DNA of 5,021 nucleotides from an uncultured Ruminococcus sp. (GTDB lineage Bacteria; Bacillota; Clostridia; Oscillospirales; Acutalibacteraceae): NCBI GenBank assembly GCA_902766585.1, contig CACXDV010000122.1, forward strand, positions 1-5,021, read 5' to 3'. Positions within the stretch are counted from its first letter, which is position 1, and the number at the start of each line of letters is the position of its first letter. Positions 1 through 5,021 of the stretch are shown in pieces. The position numbers were made by a program, and so were the translations under genes. The notes beneath the pieces were generated by a model. It did not search any database. It saw only the letters and a program-made list of their open reading frames with translations, and was not told where the DNA came from.

Positions 1-1660
1 TCTCAGTGACGGCAATACAAATCTTTTACAAGCCGGTACCCGTACAAATCAGGAATCCTTTGAGGAAATGGATAAAACTCTTGCCGAACTGAGTGAAAAG
101 AAAATACCTGTATATTCAATAGGACTTAATGCCGACGGTACGCTTGATAAGGCGGAGCTTGAAAAAATTTCCGAAAAAACAAGCGGAAAGACCTATGTTG
201 CGGGCAATTCGGATATGCTCACAGGTATTGCGGGAAGCATTTTTGCTGATATAGCGAGTGTTAAGGGAACAGAGCTGAAGATTACAAACGGAAATGTTAC
301 TGTCAATGTTAAGGATAATACTGTTTTCTATGTAAATGTAATTATCCGTACAAAGCTGACTGATACAGAGCTTAATCCCGTTCTTAAGGATCCAGACGGA
401 AATATCGTTGATATTGCTACTGATAAGAATGTGCGCTTTACATCTACATACAGCTATAAGCTATTGAAGCTGATCTATCCGAAGGCGGGCAAATGGAATC
501 TGCATTTGTCAAAGGCAAAGGATGATAACTGTACTATTACTCAGCTTGATTATTATTCTGTATATGTAAAATTCATCGTTCCGGAGAAATGGAGCGTAAG
601 CTCTCCTGTAAAGCTTGAGGCAACTCTTAATAACGGAAGCAAGATAGTTGATGACTATGATCTTCTCAAAACAATTAAAATGAAGGTAGTTGCCCATTGT
701 GAGGGCAAGGAGGATGAAACGATACCTCTTGAAAGACAGCCGGACGGCAAATATACGGGTGAATTCAAGACCTCAGATGCAGGGACGTATATTTTAAAGG
801 CTATTGCCGAAACGGATACCTTCTCCAAGGAAAGTGATGAGAACCGGATCACTTTTTCAGCATTGTCACAGACAGATGATGAAGCACAGGAGAACCAGAC
901 GGATTTCTATACGGCTCTTAAAACAATAATCATTGTTGCTGTAATAGTGATCGTTGTACTTGCAATTATTGTTATTGTTATTTCGGTTGTACGTTCCAAC
1001 AGACTAAAGGCACTTCGTGATCAGATGGCAGCACCGCCTCCTCCTCCGCCTGCACCGAGACCGAAGCCTGCTGCACCGCCGCAGCCGAAGCCCGCTCCGG
1101 TTGAAAAGGAAAAGGCACCTGATCTGGTAGATTACCGCATAGTTGAGCATGATAAGCTTGAAAATCTCGTTAAAAAAGGCGGCGATGACAGCTTTAACCG
1201 CAATGCCTCCGATTATCAGTCGGATAGATCACTTGAAGGTCTTATCCGCAAGGGACAGGAGGATCCCTTCAATACAAGAGCAGAGGATTATCAGTCGGAT
1301 GCTTCTCTTGAGGGAATAATAAAAACCGGCGGAGACGGTCTTAACGGAGATAATAATTCCGGTGCTGTTCAGCTTACTAAGGCAGATCCTTCACTCGAAG
1401 GAATAGTTAAAACCGGCGGCGAGGGCTTTGACGGAAGTCAGATGCAGGCAGTCGAGGCTGATCATTCTCTTGATGGACTGATAAGAACCGGCGGAGAGGG
1501 CTTTGATCAGAGCGGCAGTGAAGGAAAGGTCGATCTTTCAAAGGCAGATCCCGCACTTGCTTCTCTTATTAAGACCGGCGGAGACGGAGTAGGCGTAGGC
1601 AAGGCAGAGGAAGAATATTCAGATGAGGATGACGGCGAAGGAGACGGTTCTTCTTACTGA
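1..1660 (+). CDS. vWA-domain single-pass membrane protein with repeated cytoplasmic tail (5'-partial)
   Basis: The frame is open from the first full codon at position 2 to the TGA at 1658-1660, giving 552 visible residues; the ATG at 68 is internal, so the true start lies before the window. Residues 1-85 match the C-terminal half of a vWA domain: an LSDG motif at residues 1-4 (a metal-site loop, MIDAS), then a KKIPVYSIGL strand. Residues 90-285 are beta-rich, with an Ig-like stretch at about 203-285 (DGKYTGEF, DAGTYILKA) and two cysteines (C177, C233). A 23-residue hydrophobic segment (308-330) has acidic residues before it and RSNRLKALR after it, predicting the vWA part outside and the tail inside. 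The tail has a proline-rich linker (345-373), six motif repeats (385-532) and an acidic end. vWA domains usually bind protein ligands through a metal ion. The ligand and role here are unknown, and any signal peptide is off-window. Confidence 0.88.
   Translation, partial: LSDGNTNLLQAGTRTNQESFEEMDKTLAELSEKKIPVYSIGLNADGTLDKAELEKISEKTSGKTYVAGNSDMLTGIAGSIFADIASVKGTELKITNGNVTVNVKDNTVFYVNVIIRTKLTDTELNPVLKDPDGNIVDIATDKNVRFTSTYSYKLLKLIYPKAGKWNLHLSKAKDDNCTITQLDYYSVYVKFIVPEKWSVSSPVKLEATLNNGSKIVDDYDLLKTIKMKVVAHCEGKEDETIPLERQPDGKYTGEFKTSDAGTYILKAIAETDTFSKESDENRITFSALSQTDDEAQENQTDFYTALKTIIIVAVIVIVVLAIIVIVISVVRSNRLKALRDQMAAPPPPPPAPRPKPAAPPQPKPAPVEKEKAPDLVDYRIVEHDKLENLVKKGGDDSFNRNASDYQSDRSLEGLIRKGQEDPFNTRAEDYQSDASLEGIIKTGGDGLNGDNNSGAVQLTKADPSLEGIVKTGGEGFDGSQMQAVEADHSLDGLIRTGGEGFDQSGSEGKVDLSKADPALASLIKTGGDGVGVGKAEEEYSDEDDGEGDGSSY
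1154..1597 (+). repeat. Six in-frame copies of a 15-residue motif in the vWA protein tail
   Basis: Copies begin at 1154 (KLENLVKKGGDDSFN), 1229 (SLEGLIRKGQEDPFN), 1304 (SLEGIIKTGGDGLNG), 1391 (SLEGIVKTGGEGFDG), 1466 (SLDGLIRTGGEGFDQ) and 1553 (ALASLIKTGGDGVGV). Start-to-start spacing is 25, 25, 29, 25 and 29 residues. Copies 1 and 2 are each followed by a linker ending in DYQSD, encoded by an identical 15-base stretch at 1211-1225 and 1286-1300. Copies 4 and 6 are preceded by KADP. Each copy has a short hydrophobic/charged strand or helix, a basic residue, then a glycine-acid-glycine turn. I do not recognise the motif as a named domain. It lies in the predicted cytoplasmic part and could be a set of docking sites. 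Confidence 0.85.
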
Positions 1661-1668
1661 TATGATTC

Positions 1669-1723
1669 AGCATATAAAACACGGAGATCAATCTTAATTG
1701 ATTTCCGTGATATGCTTCTTATT
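1669..1723 (+). terminator. Probable intrinsic terminator after the vWA gene
   Basis: An inverted repeat starts 9 bases after the vWA stop codon. The inner stem pairs CACGGAGATCAAT (1680-1692) with ATTGATTTCCGTG (1697-1709) around a four-base CTTA loop: 13 pairs including one G-U. An outer stem pairs AGCATAT (1669-1675) with ATATGCT (1710-1716), leaving AAAA (1676-1679) bulged on the left arm. The 3' flank is T-rich (TTCTTATT, 1716-1723) but lacks a clean run of T, so termination may be partial. The AAAA bulge would be a TTTT tract after the inner stem on the minus strand, but no minus-strand gene is apparent. It could instead be a structured element in the leader of the gat operon. Confidence 0.6.
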
Positions 1724-1735
1724 CGGGAATATTAT

Positions 1736-1740
1736 GGAGG
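1736..1740 (+). promoter_or_regulatory. Ribosome binding site of gatC
   Basis: GGAGG lies 7 bases before the ATG at 1748, an ideal Shine-Dalgarno match and spacing. It supports this start over the in-frame ATG at 1769, which has no such site. No convincing -35/-10 pair was found between the upstream hairpin and this site. Confidence 0.85.
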
Positions 1741-1747
1741 TAAATAA

Positions 1748-2029
1748 ATGGTTACAAAAGAAGAAATAATGAAAATAGCTATTCTTTCAAAGCTGTTTGT
1801 GGCAGAGGATGAAATTGATAAGCTTACAGAGGATATGAGCCAGATAATTTCATTTGCGGATACTATCAATAACGCAGCCGATGAGGGAGTGGAATTTGAT
1901 AATATCAATAATCTCTCAAATGCATTCCGTGAGGACGAGGTAGTACCCTCCTATGACAGAGAGAGGATACTTGCCAATGCAAAGGACAGCGATGACGGCT
2001 GCTTCCTTGTGAAGAATATTATGAAATAA
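1748..2029 (+). CDS. gatC: Asp/Glu-tRNA amidotransferase subunit C (GatC)
   Basis: This encodes the small subunit of the GatCAB tRNA-dependent amidotransferase, a cytoplasmic protein that in known structures wraps around the GatA-GatB interface and stabilises the complex. The 93-residue length is typical of the family. Recognisable features are the N-terminal TKEEIMKIAILSKL helix (residues 3-16), the second helix with the EIDKLTEDMSQII pattern (22-34), the VEFDNI segment (48-53), and the conserved FREDEVVPS motif (60-68) followed by RERILANA (71-78). The C-terminus is looser than usual: the family's AP and VP prolines are replaced (AK at 78-79, VK at 88-89). It is the first gene of a gatC-gatA-gatB operon, 29 bases upstream of gatA. 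The identification rests on both the sequence and this gene order. Confidence 0.95.
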   Translation: MVTKEEIMKIAILSKLFVAEDEIDKLTEDMSQIISFADTINNAADEGVEFDNINNLSNAFREDEVVPSYDRERILANAKDSDDGCFLVKNIMK

Positions 2030-2041
2030 GCCCCAAACGGC

Positions 2042-2048
2042 GGAAGGA
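2042..2048 (+). promoter_or_regulatory. Ribosome binding site of gatA
   Basis: GGAAGGA ends 10 bases before the ATG at 2059. The spacing is slightly long but workable. The next in-frame ATG (2071) would be 22 bases away, so 2059 is preferred. Confidence 0.65.
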
Positions 2049-2058
2049 TGAAGCTATT

Positions 2059-3519
2059 ATGAGTGAAAGCATGATAAAAAAGCTCCATGAGGGCCTTGTG
2101 AAAAAGGATTTCTCATGCGCGGAGCTTACACAGAAATATATTGAAGCTGTTGAAAGGGATAATGACGCGCTTAATGCCTATGTTACAGTTACCCCTGAGG
2201 CGGCTCTTGAAACAGCAAAAAAAGTCGATGAAAAGCTTTCAAAGGGAGAGGAGATATCCCTTCTTGAAGGTATTCCTATGACGCTTAAGGACAATATTTC
2301 CACAGACGGAATCAAGACAACCTGCTGTTCAAAAATACTTGAGGATTACACTCCCATATATGATGCAACCGTATGGAAAATATTAAAGGGACAGAATGCC
2401 GTTCTTCTCGGCAAGACAAATATGGACGAATTTGCTATGGGTTCTTCATGTGAGAATTCCTGCTTCGGCGGTGCAAAAAATCCCCATGATCTCGGTCATG
2501 TTGCAGGCGGAAGCTCCGGCGGCGCTGCAAGTGCAGTAGGAGGAAATATTGCTGTTTACGGTCTCGGCTCCGATACGGGCGGATCTATCCGTCAGCCTGC
2601 GTCCTTCTGCGGTATCACGGGTATGAAGCCGACATACGGCGCTGTTTCCCGTTTTGGACTTATTGCTTATGCATCAAGTCTTGACCAGATCGGACCGATA
2701 ACCTCATGCGTTGAGGATTCGGCTATCGTTTATGATGCTATTTCGGAATACGATCCTATGGATTCCACTTCGGCAGGAAGAAAGGGTGCGCCTGTTTGCG
2801 AAAGCCTTAAAAATGATATCAAGGGAATGAAGATAGGCATTGCAAGAGAATATTTTGACGGTATCCGTGAGGATGTCCGCACTGCTGTTGATGAGGCAGT
2901 AAAAACCTATGAGTCGCTCGGTGCAGAGATAGTTTATTTTGATATGCCTTCACTTAAATACGCGCTGCCGGTTTACTATATAATTGCCTGCGCTGAGGCT
3001 TCGTCAAACCTCGGCAGATATGACGGTATACGCTATGGCTTCAAGGCTGAAAACTACCGCGATGTTAATGATATGGTGAAAAAGACAAGAAGCATGGGCT
3101 TTGGTGAAGAGGTAAAGAGAAGAATACTTCTCGGTACTTATGTTCTCAGCTCCGGCTATTATGACGCATACTACAAGAAGGCGCAGAATCTCAGAGGCTC
3201 TATCGTTAATTCCTTCAAAAAGGCATTTGAAAGCTGTGATATCATGCTTGCGCCGACCGTTCCCATGACAGCCTTTGAAAACGGTCACGCTGTAAGCGAT
3301 CCTGTAGAGACCTATCTCACCGATATCTGCACAGTACCCGCAAATATCTGCGGACTGCCCGGAATTTCCGTGCCCTGCGGTCAGGATGCAAAGGGTATGC
3401 CTATAGGCTTGCAGCTTATCGGAAATAGCTTCTGCGAGGCAAAAATACTTAATGCTGCATGGCAGTATGAAAATGCGGCAAATAAATTCAAGGCTGCTGA
3501 TTTCGGCGTGAAGCTGTGA
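2059..3519 (+). CDS. gatA: Asp/Glu-tRNA amidotransferase subunit A (GatA)
   Basis: This encodes the amidase-signature subunit of GatCAB, which hydrolyses glutamine and passes the ammonia to GatB for amidation of Glu-tRNA(Gln) or Asp-tRNA(Asn). The 486-residue length fits the family (about 485). The Ser-cisSer-Lys triad is complete: K77 in TLKDN, S152 in GGSSGG and S176 in DTGGSIRQP. The 75- and 24-residue spacings equal those of K79, S154 and S178 in the Staphylococcus aureus enzyme. Other family blocks are GKTNMDEFAMGSS (118-130), the FCGITGMKPTYGAVSRFG stretch after the triad, and, near the C-terminus, TVPANICGLPGISVPCG with MPIGLQLIG. The usual proline just before GGSSGG is alanine (A149). 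Seventeen bases separate it from gatB, so the two are very likely co-transcribed and translated in step. Confidence 0.98.
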   Translation: MSESMIKKLHEGLVKKDFSCAELTQKYIEAVERDNDALNAYVTVTPEAALETAKKVDEKLSKGEEISLLEGIPMTLKDNISTDGIKTTCCSKILEDYTPIYDATVWKILKGQNAVLLGKTNMDEFAMGSSCENSCFGGAKNPHDLGHVAGGSSGGAASAVGGNIAVYGLGSDTGGSIRQPASFCGITGMKPTYGAVSRFGLIAYASSLDQIGPITSCVEDSAIVYDAISEYDPMDSTSAGRKGAPVCESLKNDIKGMKIGIAREYFDGIREDVRTAVDEAVKTYESLGAEIVYFDMPSLKYALPVYYIIACAEASSNLGRYDGIRYGFKAENYRDVNDMVKKTRSMGFGEEVKRRILLGTYVLSSGYYDAYYKKAQNLRGSIVNSFKKAFESCDIMLAPTVPMTAFENGHAVSDPVETYLTDICTVPANICGLPGISVPCGQDAKGMPIGLQLIGNSFCEAKILNAAWQYENAANKFKAADFGVKL

Positions 3520-3522
3520 TAA

Positions 3523-3528
3523 GGGAGG
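3523..3528 (+). promoter_or_regulatory. Ribosome binding site of gatB, deciding its start
   Basis: GGGAGG lies 8 bases before the ATG at 3537. An in-frame GTG at 3516 overlaps the gatA stop and would give seven extra residues, but it lies upstream of this site and has no Shine-Dalgarno of its own. GatB proteins also begin at the MKYELVAGFE-type sequence. Confidence 0.9.
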
Positions 3529-3536
3529 AAAAGAAT

Positions 3537-4955
3537 ATGAAATACGAATTGGTCGCAGGCTTTGAAACTCATGTGGAGCTTGCTACAAATACAAAAATTT
3601 TCTGCTCCTGCACTACACAGTTCGGAGGAGAGCCTAATACACATTGCTGTCCTATATGCATAGGACTTCCGGGTACGCTTCCTAAGCTTAATAAAAAGGT
3701 AGTGGAATATGCTATCCGCGCAGGACTTGCAACTAACTGCCATATCGCTGAAATATCGAAGATGGACAGAAAAAATTACTGCTATCCCGACCTTCCGAAG
3801 GCGTATCAGATATCCCAGTATGACAAGCCCCTTTGTGAGCATGGATATATTCAGCTTTCAAACGGCAGAAAAATAAGAATACTCCGTATCCATATTGAAG
3901 AGGATGCAGGAAAGCTCGTTCACCGCAGAGGAGATACTCTTGTCGATTACAACAGAGGCGGAGTTCCTCTTATAGAGATTGTTACAGAGCCTGATTTCAG
4001 AAGTGTTGACGAGGCAAAGGAATATGTAGAAAAGCTTCAGAACATAATGAGATATATCGGCGTGTCCGACTGTAAGATGCAGGAAGGCTCGATGAGATGC
4101 GATGTTAATATTTCCGTTCGTCCTGAGGGAAGCGAAAAGCTCGGCACAAGAACTGAAATAAAGAATATGAACTCCATTACCTTTATTGCAAAGGCTATGG
4201 AATATGAATTTGAGCGTCAGGTTGACCTTATCGAAAGCGGAGAAAAGGTAATTCAGGAAACTCTCAGATATGATGATGTTACAAATACAACATCAGGCAT
4301 GAGAGGAAAAGAAGATGCAAACGATTATCGTTATTTCCGCGATCCCGACCTTGTTACTATAAATGTACCGCTTGAGCTTGTTGAGGAGATAAAGGAAAGC
4401 CTTCCCGAACTTCCCGAAGCAAAATTGAAGAGGTATACAGAGGAGCTTGGTATTCCTGAGACAGATGCTTTGCTGCTTACAAAATACAGGAACGTAGCCG
4501 AGTATTTTGAAAAGGCAAGCGAGGGTACAAAGAATCCGAGAACTGCCGCAAACTTCATTATAGGTCAGATCTTCCGCACAGTTGAGACTGAATCCGATAA
4601 GGAGAAATTTGATATTAAGGTTTCTGCCGAGTCACTGAAGGAGCTGATCGAGCTTCTTGACAGCGGAAAGATACGCATGAATCTTGCGAAGGCAACTCTT
4701 GATAAGATGCTTGAAACTGGTAAGGGCGCAAAGGATTTCATCAGCGAAAGCGATATGGGCGGACTTGATGAAAATGCCCTTACAGAGCTTTGCAGACAGG
4801 CTGTTGAAAGCAACCCGAAGGCAGTAAGCGATTATCTCGGAGGCAAGGAAAAGGCAATCAAGGCTATGGTAGGCTTTGTTATGAAAAACAGCAGAGGAAA
4901 GGCAGATGCTGCCCTTGCTGAACAGAAGCTTATCGAAATGATCAAAAACGGTTAA
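3537..4955 (+). CDS. gatB: Asp/Glu-tRNA amidotransferase subunit B (GatB)
   Basis: This encodes the tRNA-binding and kinase subunit of GatCAB, which phosphorylates the tRNA-bound glutamate (or aspartate) with ATP before amidation by GatA-derived ammonia. The protein is 472 residues from the ATG at 3537, close to the usual 475. Seen in order are the start MKYELVAGFETHVEL with E10 and H12 of the active-site cradle; a zinc-type CxC...CxxC set (C23, C25, C38, C41) running into GLPGTLPKLN; DRKNY...YPDLPKAYQISQ (77-94); HIEEDAGK (119-126); and the family signature DYNRGGVPLIEIV (137-149). The last 56 or so residues form the helical tail domain that contacts tRNA (FVMKNSRGKADAAL). The family's usual tryptophan in the AANW motif is phenylalanine (AANFIIG). 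It is the last gene of the operon and is followed at once by a terminator. Confidence 0.98.
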   Translation: MKYELVAGFETHVELATNTKIFCSCTTQFGGEPNTHCCPICIGLPGTLPKLNKKVVEYAIRAGLATNCHIAEISKMDRKNYCYPDLPKAYQISQYDKPLCEHGYIQLSNGRKIRILRIHIEEDAGKLVHRRGDTLVDYNRGGVPLIEIVTEPDFRSVDEAKEYVEKLQNIMRYIGVSDCKMQEGSMRCDVNISVRPEGSEKLGTRTEIKNMNSITFIAKAMEYEFERQVDLIESGEKVIQETLRYDDVTNTTSGMRGKEDANDYRYFRDPDLVTINVPLELVEEIKESLPELPEAKLKRYTEELGIPETDALLLTKYRNVAEYFEKASEGTKNPRTAANFIIGQIFRTVETESDKEKFDIKVSAESLKELIELLDSGKIRMNLAKATLDKMLETGKGAKDFISESDMGGLDENALTELCRQAVESNPKAVSDYLGGKEKAIKAMVGFVMKNSRGKADAALAEQKLIEMIKNG

Positions 4956-4958
4956 GTC

Positions 4959-5001
4959 AGCGTTCAGGGACATTCATTTATGAGTGTCCCCGATGCTTTT
5001 T
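4959..5001 (+). terminator. Intrinsic terminator of the gatCAB operon
   Basis: It begins 3 bases after the gatB stop. GGGACATTCA (4967-4976) pairs with TGAGTGTCCC (4981-4990) around a TTTA loop: ten pairs including one U-G. An outer stem pairs AGCGTT (4959-4964) with GATGCT (4992-4997), including two G-U pairs, across a small internal loop. A run of five T (4997-5001) follows directly, the classic Rho-independent layout. Confidence 0.9.
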
Positions 5002-5021
5002 CTGAATAAAAAATTGAAAAA

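Noticed and set aside
68..70. ATG at 68 as the start of the vWA protein
   Set aside because: The frame stays open to the window edge and the 22 codons before it encode the LSDG metal-site loop of the vWA domain. A start at 68 would cut the domain in the middle.
1730..1735. TATTAT as a -10 box for gatC
   Set aside because: It abuts the Shine-Dalgarno, so a transcript starting from it would lack the ribosome binding site, and no -35 lies at proper spacing.
2048..2062. A four-codon frame (MKLL, stop) ending at TGA overlapping the gatA ATG
   Set aside because: Its ATG overlaps the end of the gatA Shine-Dalgarno and has no clear site of its own. A four-codon frame is expected by chance and nothing suggests a leader peptide.
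3381..3842. A 153-codon open frame on the minus strand across the gatA-gatB junction
   Set aside because: It lies wholly opposite two strongly conserved genes, has no family resemblance I can see, and is explained as a shadow of their codon use. The other minus-strand frames inside the vWA, gatA and gatB genes were rejected for the same reason.
5014..5019. TTGAAA as a -35 element of a downstream promoter
   Set aside because: The -10 region would lie beyond the window, and TTGAAA in an A-rich tail is weak evidence alone.

Overview
The window reads as a piece of chromosome from an anaerobic Firmicute of the Clostridia, most likely a Ruminococcus or close Oscillospiraceae relative. This placement is an inference from the gatC-gatA-gatB gene order, the moderately AT-rich coding sequence, strong GGAGG-type ribosome binding sites and the general look of the proteins. 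No 16S or other decisive marker is present. All real genes lie on the + strand and coding density is high. No tRNA, rRNA, CRISPR array, insertion sequence or phage gene was seen.

Left third (1-1660): the 3' part of a gene whose start lies before the window. It encodes a large single-pass membrane protein. In order it has the C-terminal half of a von Willebrand factor A (vWA) domain, a beta-rich predicted extracellular region, one hydrophobic segment, a proline-rich linker, and a predicted cytoplasmic tail with six copies of a 15-residue motif (consensus SLEGLIKTGGEGFDG) and an acidic end. This is the least ordinary part of the window. A long hairpin with a T-rich 3' flank (1669-1723) follows its stop codon and probably ends its transcript.

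Right two thirds (1748-4955): a compact gatC-gatA-gatB operon with gaps of 29 and 17 bases, each gene having its own Shine-Dalgarno sequence. The products form the GatCAB amidotransferase, which converts misacylated Glu-tRNA(Gln) (and in many bacteria Asp-tRNA(Asn)) to the correct amide form. GatA releases ammonia from glutamine, GatB activates the tRNA-bound acid with ATP, and GatC holds the two together. Catalytic and zinc-ligand residues are intact. A strong intrinsic terminator (4959-5001) closes the operon. The last 20 bases carry no recognisable gene.

The vWA gene and the gat operon share orientation, but the hairpin between them and their unrelated functions suggest neighbours rather than one pathway. 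I see no multi-gene novel system here. The candidate for something under-described is the repeat-bearing cytoplasmic tail of the vWA protein.
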